Shown here one piece after another: positions 1 to 6,034 of a stretch of DNA of 6,925 nucleotides. Under the pieces are notes generated by a model. That model ran no database searches and had not been told where the DNA came from. It worked only from the letters and a program-made list of their open reading frames with translations. Numbering within the stretch: the stretch's first letter is position 1; every line of letters starts with the position of its first letter. Position numbers and translations under genes: made by a program. This stretch comes from JAMXLL01 sp035279875. Lineage in GTDB: Bacteria; Desulfobacterota; Binatia; Binatales; Binataceae. The stretch lies in assembly GCA_035279875.1 (NCBI GenBank), contig DATEGX010000114.1:1-6925 (forward strand). Direction: 5' to 3'.

Positions 1-1398
1 TGTGTTCTGCGTTTGATCGCCCTTGATGTCGTTGATCTGCGTCGGGGCTTCGCCCGGTTTTTCCACGGGCGGCAGGGCAGCGGTGTTGTTGGTGATGGGC
101 TGCACCAGAGCGTTGGGATTGGCCGCGGGAGCGGCATCGCCAGGGGTGCTGTTCGGCGCGCTTACAATCTGGACGCCCATCGTGGTGCCTTCCGCCGGAG
201 CCCCATTGAGCACCGGCGCTTCATTCGGACGGTCGCTGCGCGGCGGCTCATTGGCGGTGGTCGGAGTGGCCGCGACCGCCGGCTGAGCGGGCTTGCCCGC
301 GTCGCGCGCCTGAATAAAGAGATCGGTGTTCTGCTTGTTCACTTCCGTCGCCAATGTGCGCGAGGGATCGGTCAGGCTCGGGTCTCCCACATGCGCCGCT
401 TCCACCATCGTGGGACCGCGCTTGATGAGGCCGAAGAGGGAATCGGTGAAGTGCAGAGGCTGACGGCTGCGCTCTTCCGCGTCGCTTTCGGCAATGGCCG
501 CTTGCGAGGGTGTGGGGATAGGCCGGTTCATGGCCACCAGACGGTCGCGCGCATCCTCGACGTGCGGAGCCATCGGATAGCGCGCGATCACCTTATCGTA
601 GGCGGCGGCGGCGCGATTCTCATACTCGCCGACCAGCCGTTCGCGGACGGCGCCCGGCACCTGTGCCGCCAGTTGCACGTTGCGCGCCTCGCCTTCGTAA
701 GAGTCGCCGATGGCGATCAGGACCTGGTCGCTTTTCGAAAAAAGCGGGTAGGTGTCGGCAACGGTCTCGAGGCGGGCAATGGCGGCGTTGTAATTCTGAA
801 CGCTTTGGTAATAAGCGCCGATTTCGAATTCTCGCTCGGCCAACACTTCCTGCACGTCGCGCAGGCGTTGCTTGGCGCGGGGCACGAGGGGCGAGTCAGG
901 GAACTGGTTGATCATGTTCCGGTATTCCTGCTCGGCCTGGTCGGCGTTGGTGTAGTCGCGGTCGGGTTTCTCCATCTGGTCGTAGTAAATATCCGCCACT
1001 TTCATCTGCGCTTCGGCGGCTTCCGGCGCGTCGGGATAGAAAACGATGAAGTCCTTGTACTCGGCCTCGGCCTGCATCATGGCCGCCGTGCCGCCTTCCT
1101 TGAACCAGGTGTCACCCACGGAAAGCTTGGCGCGCATGCAGTATTGCGAGTCGGGGCAGTAGGTGTTCAGCAAGGTCTGAAGATCGAGGCGAGCCACGTC
1201 GTAGTGGCCCTTCTTCATCTGCTGCATGGCCTTGTTGTAGAGAATCAGGTCGGGCTGTTCGGACTTGACGTTGGCGAGGGGATTCTTCTTCAGGTCAAAG
1301 TCCTTTTTCTTGTGCCTGATTCCGGCATTGGCCGATACTGCGCCCAACGCGAACGCCACGGCCGCCAGGGCGGCAAGCTTATTCGATAACCGGTTCAT
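1..1398 (-). CDS. bamD: BamD-like outer membrane assembly TPR protein (C-terminus cut by window edge)
   Basis: BamD is the TPR scaffold of the BAM complex, which folds beta-barrel proteins into the outer membrane from the periplasmic side. The 466 residues present start with a Sec signal peptide (residues 1-25, basic MNRLSNK, a hydrophobic stretch, then the cleavage-like VSANA/G). Helical TPR-type repeats follow at about 48-290, with family-typical stretches such as DLILYNKAMQQMKKGHYDVA (51-70), AEAEYKDFIVFYPDAPEAAE and AEQEYRNMINQFPDSPLVP. From about 290 the chain becomes Pro/Ala/Thr/Asn-rich and probably disordered, and it continues past position 1. Classical BamD is a lipoprotein, but no lipobox cysteine is visible here. 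Instead there is a CPDSQYC pair at Cys81 and Cys87. The start at 1398 is supported by GAGGTGG a few bases upstream and by the signal peptide. It lies 53 bases after rpe on the same strand, so co-transcription is likely. The family is clear; true BAM membership is inferred. Confidence 0.85.
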   Translation of the reverse strand, partial: MNRLSNKLAALAAVAFALGAVSANAGIRHKKKDFDLKKNPLANVKSEQPDLILYNKAMQQMKKGHYDVARLDLQTLLNTYCPDSQYCMRAKLSVGDTWFKEGGTAAMMQAEAEYKDFIVFYPDAPEAAEAQMKVADIYYDQMEKPDRDYTNADQAEQEYRNMINQFPDSPLVPRAKQRLRDVQEVLAEREFEIGAYYQSVQNYNAAIARLETVADTYPLFSKSDQVLIAIGDSYEGEARNVQLAAQVPGAVRERLVGEYENRAAAAYDKVIARYPMAPHVEDARDRLVAMNRPIPTPSQAAIAESDAEERSRQPLHFTDSLFGLIKRGPTMVEAAHVGDPSLTDPSRTLATEVNKQNTDLFIQARDAGKPAQPAVAATPTTANEPPRSDRPNEAPVLNGAPAEGTTMGVQIVSAPNSTPGDAAPAANPNALVQPITNNTAALPPVEKPGEAPTQINDIKGDQTQNT

Positions 1399-1451
1399 AC
1401 CACCTCACAGCCGCGGCCTGCTCGCCCGCCGCCTGGTTTGCTCATCGCTGT

Positions 1452-2147
1452 TCAATGAATTTTACTCTCTTTACCTTCGGCCCGGCTCTCGGCTTCGCGG
1501 GCCGCGGCTAGTAACTCCCGTGCGTCCCGCTCGGCCTCTCCGGCGCCGAACACGGCATTGCCGGCAACGAGAAGTTCCGCTCCAGCTTGGACGACCTGGG
1601 CCACCGTGTCGTGAGCCACCCCGCCGTCGACCTCGATTCTAAAGGTCAGCTCCATCTCGCGTCGCATCTCGGCCAGGCGGCGAATCTTGTCCAGAGAAAA
1701 GGGGATAAACTGCTGCCCGCCGAAACCGGGATTGACGCTCATGATGAGCACGTGATGCACCATGGGCAGAATGTCCTCGATGAGCTCGACGCGCGTGGCC
1801 GGGTTCAGCACAACGCCCGGCTTCATGCCATGCTGCGCAATCAGTTCGAGTGACCGGTGCAGGTGGCGGCAAACCTCGTAGTGGACGCTGACCCAGTTGG
1901 CGCCGGCCTCGGCAAAAGCGGGGATGAACTCGTCGGGGTTCTCGATCATCAGGTGGCAATCGAGCGGCAGGCGCGTCGCTTTGCGCAGGCTGTGGACCAC
2001 CGGCGGCCCGATGGTGATATTGGGCACGAAATGGCCGTCCATGATGTCCACATGGATGACAGAGCCGCCGCCGCGCTCGGCCGCGGCTACTTCCTCGGCG
2101 AGGTGGGCGAAATCCGCGGACAGAATCGATGGGAGCAGTTCAACCAT
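1452..2147 (-). CDS. rpe: Ribulose-phosphate 3-epimerase
   Basis: This cytoplasmic enzyme interconverts D-ribulose 5-phosphate and D-xylulose 5-phosphate in the pentose phosphate pathway and Calvin cycle. The 231-residue product has the usual family length and a complete TIM-barrel signature: LLPSILSADF at the N-terminus (4-13), HVDIMDGHFVPNITIGP (32-48), DCHLMI (63-68), MSVNPGFGGQQFI (136-148) and EVDGG (172-176). The expected metal ligands and catalytic residues His32, Asp34, His65 and Asp174 are all present. The reading frame stays open upstream to an ATG at 2255 and another at 2198, but the family normally begins with MVELxPSILSADF, so 2147 was chosen. No good Shine-Dalgarno lies just before it, and the upstream leader contains a near-palindrome (2155-2176). 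It follows the UvrC-like gene by 198 bases and precedes the bamD-like gene by 53. The function is close to certain; the exact start is less so. Confidence 0.95.
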   Translation of the reverse strand: MVELLPSILSADFAHLAEEVAAAERGGGSVIHVDIMDGHFVPNITIGPPVVHSLRKATRLPLDCHLMIENPDEFIPAFAEAGANWVSVHYEVCRHLHRSLELIAQHGMKPGVVLNPATRVELIEDILPMVHHVLIMSVNPGFGGQQFIPFSLDKIRRLAEMRREMELTFRIEVDGGVAHDTVAQVVQAGAELLVAGNAVFGAGEAERDARELLAAAREAESRAEGKESKIH

Positions 2148-2154
2148 TGGGGTT

Positions 2155-2176
2155 GGGGGCGAGAATTCTCCCCGCC
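2155..2176 (-). promoter_or_regulatory. Near-palindrome in the rpe leader
   Basis: A perfect 10-bp palindrome GAGAATTCTC (2161-2170) is flanked by G-rich and C-rich arms, giving a 22-bp near-palindrome with two mismatched positions on each arm. It ends 8 bases before the rpe ATG. In the mRNA it would be a stable hairpin next to the start codon, and it holds the only purine-rich GGGGAG in the leader. It could be an operator or a translation-control hairpin. It could also be chance in GC-rich DNA. The rest of the 198-base gap (2148-2345) shows no gene or clear promoter. Confidence 0.3.
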
Positions 2177-2345
2177 CGGTCAGTTTATCAGCCGGCATTT
2201 TCAATTCGAGCAGGTTTATCCGTGGATTCGAAGCTTTTTGAGGAAGATGCGGCACGGGCTCGCAGGGCCGGGCTTCCGTGAGCCACAGGCGAGCATCGTC
2301 CAGACGGCCATTCGATTTGGCTTTGGCCTGGCCGCCACGGTGGGC

Positions 2346-3755
2346 TTAAGGGCGAGAAACAAGCGAACCGGCGGCCACTCGGCCGATGCCGCGGAGGACG
2401 GCCTTAGCCGGCCAACGATCTTCCGCATCGGGGAAGAAGATTTCTCCGGCGCGGCGCGTTTCGGGCCGGTAATACCAGCGCTTCAGCAAAGCCAGATGAC
2501 CCTGACGCTCGGCGGCGGAGGGCGGAGCCGAGGAGTCGCTGAGCGAAACAAGAACTTCCTCAAGCCGCGATTCGAGCGCTCCGCGCGCGAGCCTTGCGCC
2601 GGCTGGCGACGGTCGCCCCTGCGGCTCGCCCGCGGCAAAGCCAACGTCTTTCGGCCCCCGATCTCTGACCCCTGACGGGTGATCGCTGGTCTCGGATCCG
2701 TGCTCCCTGACCACTGACCGCTGATCCCTGACCACTGTCTCTTCCGGCACCGGCGCGACCGCCATCGGTTGCGCAAAAAGCGATGTCGAGCCCGATTGCT
2801 CGTTCTGGATTCTCATCCCGAGAGTGGAGAACGCCGCGGGTCCGCGCAAGCGGCCCCTGTCGAAGAGGAATACGGCGACTTCGTCGGGACGAGCCGCGGG
2901 CTGAAGGATAATCGCGCGCAGACTGCTGAGCGGGCGGACGAGTTCGGCGGCCAGCCCGCGAACCGATTCCACGCGCTGCGCCTGAGCGTGAAGGGCGGCG
3001 GCGCGCTCGAACTCGAGATTCGCGGAAGCCTCATCGCGCTCGGCGCGCAACGCGAGCAATCGGCTCTCCCCGCGCGTGGCCAGAAAGCTCTCGACGGCTG
3101 CGGATTCCTCGGCATAGCGCTCGTCCGTGCAACCCTTGAAGCATGGGGCGAGGCACATCTTCATTTCGGAATAAACGCAGCCCGGGTAGTTCGGGTCAGG
3201 TGCAAGATCGAAAGTGCAGCGGCGCAGCAGGAAGAGCTTCAGAGCCTCGTCGACGAAGCGCTCGGCCGCGGCGCGCGATGGAAAAGGGCCGTAGGCCCGA
3301 TCGGCCTGGCGCACACTGGGGCGGAACGTGATGGTCACTCGCGGATAGGGATTATCGCCGAGGAATCGGACGAATGCGGGATGGCGAAGGTGCATGCGTT
3401 CCAGAGCCTTCGCGCCGTGGATGCTTTCGAGAAGGTCGAACTGTACGAGGAGCGATTCAAGTTCCGAGCCGGTGAGCCGCCACGCGATGCGGCGAACAAG
3501 GCCGGCAAGCTGCAACCGCCGCGGATGTTTGGGCGAGGGCTGAAGCAGTCGCTCAAGACGGGCGCGCAGGTTGGGCGTGCGGCCCACGTAAGGCTCGGCG
3601 TGGGCTTCCGCGCCGTAAAGAGCGAAAACGGCGGATGCTTGAGGCAGTTGCGAGAACGCGGCCTTGGGGGCGGCGGGATCGAAGGTGATCTGTTCGCTCA
3701 GGGCGCCAATCGACCGCGCCGCATCTGTTTCCCGATCCCGCTGGGCCTCGTTCAT
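2346..3755 (-). CDS. UvrC/Cho-like GIY-YIG protein without the C-terminal nuclease domain
   Basis: This 469-residue protein matches the N-terminal half of UvrC, the subunit that makes the incisions in nucleotide excision repair. In order it has a GIY-YIG-like domain (about 40-125, with PYVGRTPNLRARL at 55-67), a cysteine cluster (Cys180, 193, 201, 205; spacing x12, x7, x3 as in the UvrC iron-sulfur site) in a segment ending KMCLAPCFKGC, and a UVR-type helical hairpin (about 232-265, NLEFERAAALHAQAQR) for UvrB contact. The UvrC RNase H-like nuclease and HhH domains are absent, as in Cho. The GIY-YIG site looks degenerate: Phe44 and Gln105 stand where Tyr and the metal-binding Glu are expected, while Tyr56 and Arg66 remain. 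A variable linker (about 320-415) holds repeat-derived sequence, followed by a conserved-looking C-terminus with LLKRWYYRPETRRAGEIFF. The start at 3755 has AGGA nine bases upstream; the frame stays open into tldE, but that part is not family-like. It may be a repair accessory or a non-cleaving UvrB partner. Confidence 0.8.
   Translation of the reverse strand: MNEAQRDRETDAARSIGALSEQITFDPAAPKAAFSQLPQASAVFALYGAEAHAEPYVGRTPNLRARLERLLQPSPKHPRRLQLAGLVRRIAWRLTGSELESLLVQFDLLESIHGAKALERMHLRHPAFVRFLGDNPYPRVTITFRPSVRQADRAYGPFPSRAAAERFVDEALKLFLLRRCTFDLAPDPNYPGCVYSEMKMCLAPCFKGCTDERYAEESAAVESFLATRGESRLLALRAERDEASANLEFERAAALHAQAQRVESVRGLAAELVRPLSSLRAIILQPAARPDEVAVFLFDRGRLRGPAAFSTLGMRIQNEQSGSTSLFAQPMAVAPVPEETVVRDQRSVVREHGSETSDHPSGVRDRGPKDVGFAAGEPQGRPSPAGARLARGALESRLEEVLVSLSDSSAPPSAAERQGHLALLKRWYYRPETRRAGEIFFPDAEDRWPAKAVLRGIGRVAAGSLVSRP
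2581..2635. repeat. Nested GC-rich inverted repeat inside the UvrC-like linker
   Basis: Three arm pairs are nested around about 2608-2611: CCGCG/CGCGG (2581-2585 with 2631-2635), GCGAGCC/GGCTCGC (2587-2593 with 2623-2629) and GGCGAC/GTCGCC (2605-2610 with 2612-2617). In the protein this part encodes the low-complexity stretch around residues 374-392 (GEPQGRPSPAGARLARG). It looks like a hairpin-forming intergenic element now read as coding sequence. The family is not recognised, and some pairing is expected by chance at this G+C. Confidence 0.4.
2656..2739. repeat. Degenerate 7-bp tandem repeat array in coding sequence
   Basis: Twelve consecutive heptamers can be laid out with plus-strand consensus CCCTGAC. 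Examples are CTCTGAC, CCCTGAC, CCCTGAC, CACTGAC, CGCTGAT, CCCTGAC and CACTGTC, with more diverged units at both the left end and the middle. Three heptamers make 21 bases, so on the coding strand the array yields a 7-residue protein repeat: VVRDQRS, VVREHGS, ETSDHPS, GVRDRGP (residues 341-368). It lies in the linker of the UvrC-like protein, after the UVR hairpin. The length, 84 bases, is a multiple of three and the frame is kept. Confidence 0.75.
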
Positions 3756-3766
3756 GGTACCGATTC

Positions 3767-3802
3767 CTAACTCCGCTAACTCCGCTGCCCCCGCTAACTT
3801 CC
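3767..3802. repeat. 9-bp tandem repeat between tldE and the UvrC-like gene
   Basis: Four consecutive 9-mers read on the plus strand: CTAACTCCG, CTAACTCCG, CTGCCCCCG and CTAACTTCC. The first two are identical, and the fourth begins with the reverse complement of the tldE stop codon. On the transcribed strand the unit is CGGAGTTAG, so each good copy carries GGAG. The copy nearest the UvrC-like gene runs into the AGGA that serves as its likely ribosome binding site. The array fills almost the whole 38-base gap. Confidence 0.65.
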
Positions 3803-5191
3803 CGCGATCGTCATACCGTCGATGCGCAGTGTGGGTGAAGCGATTGCGCTGCGGAAGACAAGATCGTTGCCAATGGCGCTGATGTTGCGCATCATCTCGG
3901 CGAGGTTGCCGGCGATGGTCACTTCTTCCACCGCGTGTGTCAATTGGCCGTTTTCGATCCAAAGTCCGGTTGCCCCGCGCGAATAGTCTCCTGTGACGAT
4001 ATTCACGCCGAAGCCCATCAGGCTGGTCACATAAAGGCCGGCGGGAATCTCCGCGATGATCTGGTCGGGATTGAGCCTCCCGGGCTGAAGGTAGAGATTG
4101 CCGGCTCCAATCCCCGGCGCGCCGGCAAGGCCGCGCGAGGCGTTGTGGGTGGACTTCATTCCCAATTTGCGCGCGCTGTAGGTGTTGAGCAGGTAATTTC
4201 GAAGAATGCCGTTTTCGACGACGACTGTGCGCTGCGACGGCAGGCCCTCGCCATCGAAAGGCGACGTGCCGAATCCGCCGGCGCCGGCGGGGAGCAGCAT
4301 CGTATTGTCATCGACGATCGTCAGAGAAGGCGCGGCGATCTGCTGGCCCAGCTTGCCGGCGAGGAACGATGCGCTGCGCCAGATGGCGTCGCCGGAGGCG
4401 GCTTCGAAGACCGAACCGATGAGCGAGCGGGCAACCTCCGGCGCGAACACGATCGGCGCCTGCTGCGTGGGCGCCCGCCGCGCGCCCAGGCGGCGGAGGG
4501 TGCGCCGCGCGGCTTCCTGGCCGACGGACTCCGGCGATTCCACGTCCGCAAGACGGCGCGCGCTCGACCACCAGCCGTCGCGCTGCATCTTGCCGTCGGC
4601 GTCCTGGGCGAGCGGCGCAGCCGAGACGCCTGCATAACTGGTGCGGTAGCCGCCGGCGAAACCGCGGGAGTTGGCCAGCGCGCGGCGGCCCGTAGCCGCG
4701 TCGAAACTGCCGCCGTCGGAGTTGCTGATGCGCGGATCGGCGGCGAGCGCGGCTGCCTCGGTACGCCGGGCCCACTCGATGCGTTCCGGGCCGGGGAGCG
4801 AGTAGACGTCGTCGAAGTAGAGGTTAAGGTCGCCTTCGATTGCGCCGAATTCGCTTGCCTCCGGCAGCCCGGTGAAGGGGTCCTCTTCGGTGACTTCGGC
4901 AAGCGCCAGAGCGCCCTCCACGAGTTGGCGGATTCCATCGGCGGTGAGGTCGCTGGTGGAGGCGGAACCCGAACGCCGGCCCAGGAAAACGCGCAGCCCC
5001 AGCGCTCGCGAGCCGGATTCCTTCAGCGTTTCCACCTCGCCCATGCGCACGGTCACGCTGAATTCGTCGCCTTCGCGGGCGACAGCTTCGGCATCGGAAG
5101 CGCCGGCCTTTGTGGCGAGAGAAACAACATCGGCGGCCAGCGATTCGAGGTCGAGAGCGGCTTGGGAAGATGGAGGAGCGGGTTGGGGCAT
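3794..5191 (-). CDS. pmbA: TldE/PmbA metallopeptidase-complex subunit
   Basis: TldE (PmbA) pairs with TldD to form a cytoplasmic zinc protease complex. In E. coli this complex matures microcin B17 and helps degrade the CcdA antitoxin. The 465-residue length fits the family. The strongest signature is near the C-terminus (about 388-430), VTSLMGFGVNIVTGDYSRGA, followed by ENGQ and VEEVTIAGNL. Earlier family stretches include VRMGEVETLKESGSRALGLR and VVVENGILRNYLLNTYSARK. No TldD-type HExxxH metal site is visible, so this is the TldE rather than the TldD subunit. The start is well fixed because an in-frame TGA lies two codons before ATG 5191. There is no clear Shine-Dalgarno. It heads the minus-strand series and ends 38 bases before the UvrC-like gene. 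No tldD is visible in the window; upstream instead lies a divergent toxin-antitoxin module. Confidence 0.92.
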   Translation of the reverse strand: MPQPAPPSSQAALDLESLAADVVSLATKAGASDAEAVAREGDEFSVTVRMGEVETLKESGSRALGLRVFLGRRSGSASTSDLTADGIRQLVEGALALAEVTEEDPFTGLPEASEFGAIEGDLNLYFDDVYSLPGPERIEWARRTEAAALAADPRISNSDGGSFDAATGRRALANSRGFAGGYRTSYAGVSAAPLAQDADGKMQRDGWWSSARRLADVESPESVGQEAARRTLRRLGARRAPTQQAPIVFAPEVARSLIGSVFEAASGDAIWRSASFLAGKLGQQIAAPSLTIVDDNTMLLPAGAGGFGTSPFDGEGLPSQRTVVVENGILRNYLLNTYSARKLGMKSTHNASRGLAGAPGIGAGNLYLQPGRLNPDQIIAEIPAGLYVTSLMGFGVNIVTGDYSRGATGLWIENGQLTHAVEEVTIAGNLAEMMRNISAIGNDLVFRSAIASPTLRIDGMTIAGS

Positions 5192-5263
5192 AGGTCAACG
5201 GTAGCAAAATGTCTCGGTTCGCTCCATCGGCCCTCACGCTGGGCCGTGGTTGCGCTTGGGGTA

Positions 5264-5292
5264 TTGTCCTGAAGTTATCATTAAGTGATAAC
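5264..5292 (+). promoter_or_regulatory. Candidate promoter of the toxin-antitoxin module
   Basis: TTGTCC (5264-5269, four of six matches to TTGACA) and GATAAC (5287-5292, four of six matches to TATAAT) are separated by 17 bases. The -10 box lies in the right arm of the palindrome. Transcription would start around 5299, only a few bases before the toxin ATG at 5303, so the mRNA could be almost leaderless. That would fit the lack of a ribosome binding site there. This is a motif guess only. Confidence 0.3.
5274..5292. promoter_or_regulatory. 19-bp perfect inverted repeat, likely operator of the toxin-antitoxin module
   Basis: GTTATCA (5274-5280), a 5-base spacer TTAAG, then TGATAAC (5286-5292): both 7-base arms match perfectly. 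It is AT-rich in a GC-rich setting, ends 10 bases before the toxin start, and overlaps a candidate -10 box. The downstream antitoxin has a winged helix-turn-helix, and such antitoxins commonly repress their own operon, so this is the natural binding site. Because tldE diverges from the same 111-base gap, binding could also affect tldE. Confidence 0.6.
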
Positions 5293-5302
5293 CGAATGAA
5301 GA

Positions 5303-5655
5303 ATGCGGAAGCGCGATCCCGCTCTCGACACATTGCCGGACTTAAACGGCGTTACGCTGGTTATCGATCCCGAGGGCGGGCATTGGGTGCGGTTTGTTGC
5401 GACCGATATCTCGCCGACAGCTCAGAAACCGCACGGGTTGGATGATTCGCTCACGCTGCACGGGCCGGATGGCGAACGGTTGGTGGGGTTCGACAATACT
5501 CAGCGAGTGGAAAAGCGGAAAATGGGCGAGCCTCAGACCACCGCCATCGAATTCGGAGAGTGCGGCCTTATGAATACAGCGATGCGGCAAAATTGCTTGC
5601 CGATTTTTGGATGCAAGTGGATGCCGTGCTTCGCGGGAGAGGAGTGATTCGATGA
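5303..5655 (+). pseudogene. tumE: TumE-family toxin gene with an apparent frameshift
   Basis: The product resembles TumE-family (DUF6516) toxins: LPDLNGVTLVIDPEGGHWVR and HGLDDSLTLHGPDGERLVGF near the N-terminus. In the first frame the family match stops after about Val69 (GFDNTQRV), and an unrelated tail runs to a TGA at 5645-5647. The family C-terminus continues in the -1 frame: DHRHR, RVRPYEYSDAAKLLADFWMQ, VDAVLRGRGV, ending at TGA 5653-5655. One missing base in the A-runs at 5511-5514 or 5519-5522 would restore a 117-residue protein. The repaired stop overlaps the antitoxin ATG (ATGA), so the two parts clearly formed one gene. Causes could be a real inactivating deletion, a sequencing error in a homopolymer, or less likely -1 ribosomal slippage at A-AAG (5512-5515). 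The ATG has no convincing ribosome binding site. Family naming is from memory and the molecular target is not asserted. Confidence 0.7.
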
Positions 5656-6029
5656 CGACGCTCAGAGTGGGAATTGCCTCTTATGGCGAGATGAAAGCCA
5701 TGACGATTGCCGTTGCGCGAGGACAGCGGAAGCTCTCGTCGCATGAACCGCGGATATGGTTCGCTTCCACCGAATCCTTTGCGAAAGTGCTCTCGGAGGG
5801 AAATCGTCGGTTGCTTAACCTGATTGCGGAAAAAGCGCCCGAATCGCTCGATGAACTTGTGGCGCTGAGTGGACGTCAGAAGTCGAATCTTTCGCGTACG
5901 CTCAAGGCGATGTCTAATTATGGATTAGTAAAACTGGATCGCGGATCGCGGGGACGCTTGACGCCCAGAGTTCTCCACGAGCGGATCGAATTGGATTTGC
6001 CGCTGATTCGTGGCGAGGACGCTGCGTGA
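5652..6029 (+). CDS. tumA: TumA-type antitoxin, winged helix-turn-helix regulator (HVO_A0114-like)
   Basis: This 125-residue protein is the expected partner of the TumE-type toxin and probably both neutralises it and represses the operon. The N-terminal part (1-45, MTTLRVGIASYGEMKAMTIA) resembles the MarR-like HVO_A0114 family. A winged helix-turn-helix follows: helix NRRLLNLIAEKAPESLDELV (51-70), recognition region SGRQKSNLSRTLKAMSNYGL (73-92), and a wing with VKLDRGSRGRLTPRV (93-107). Its ATG overlaps the frame-corrected toxin stop, and AGGAG lies seven bases upstream, so it can be translated well even though the toxin frame is broken. The frame is open further upstream to an ATG at 5607, but that extension lies inside the toxin gene and is not family-like. 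Base composition is near 50% G+C in hand-counted lines, far below tldE. The partner assignment is firmer than the mechanism. Confidence 0.72.
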   Translation: MTTLRVGIASYGEMKAMTIAVARGQRKLSSHEPRIWFASTESFAKVLSEGNRRLLNLIAEKAPESLDELVALSGRQKSNLSRTLKAMSNYGLVKLDRGSRGRLTPRVLHERIELDLPLIRGEDAA

Positions 6030-6034
6030 ATTTT

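Noticed and set aside
13..1389. Plus-strand open frame of 458 codons opposite the BamD-like gene
   Set aside because: It is the antisense shadow of a GC-rich gene. The minus frame has a signal peptide, TPR repeats and a ribosome binding site, while the plus translation is Arg/Gly/His-rich with no family features.
2148..2255. N-terminal extension of rpe from ATG 2255 or 2198
   Set aside because: The added residues are not family-like, and no Shine-Dalgarno supports those starts. MVELLPSILSADF is the normal family N-terminus.
2656..2739. CRISPR array
   Set aside because: The repeat unit is 7 bp with no spacers, which makes it a short tandem repeat.
3756..3962. N-terminal extension of the UvrC-like protein into tldE
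   Set aside because: The translation is Arg/His-rich shadow of tldE, and a good ribosome binding site precedes ATG 3755.
3935..5272. Plus-strand open frame of 445 codons opposite tldE
   Set aside because: Antisense shadow. The minus frame carries unmistakable TldE motifs.
5342..5590. Minus-strand frame opposite the toxin gene
   Set aside because: No family features. The plus-strand frames carry the toxin motifs.
5607..5651. Extension of the antitoxin to ATG 5607
   Set aside because: It lies within the toxin 3' end. ATG 5652 has AGGAG and the ATGA overlap.
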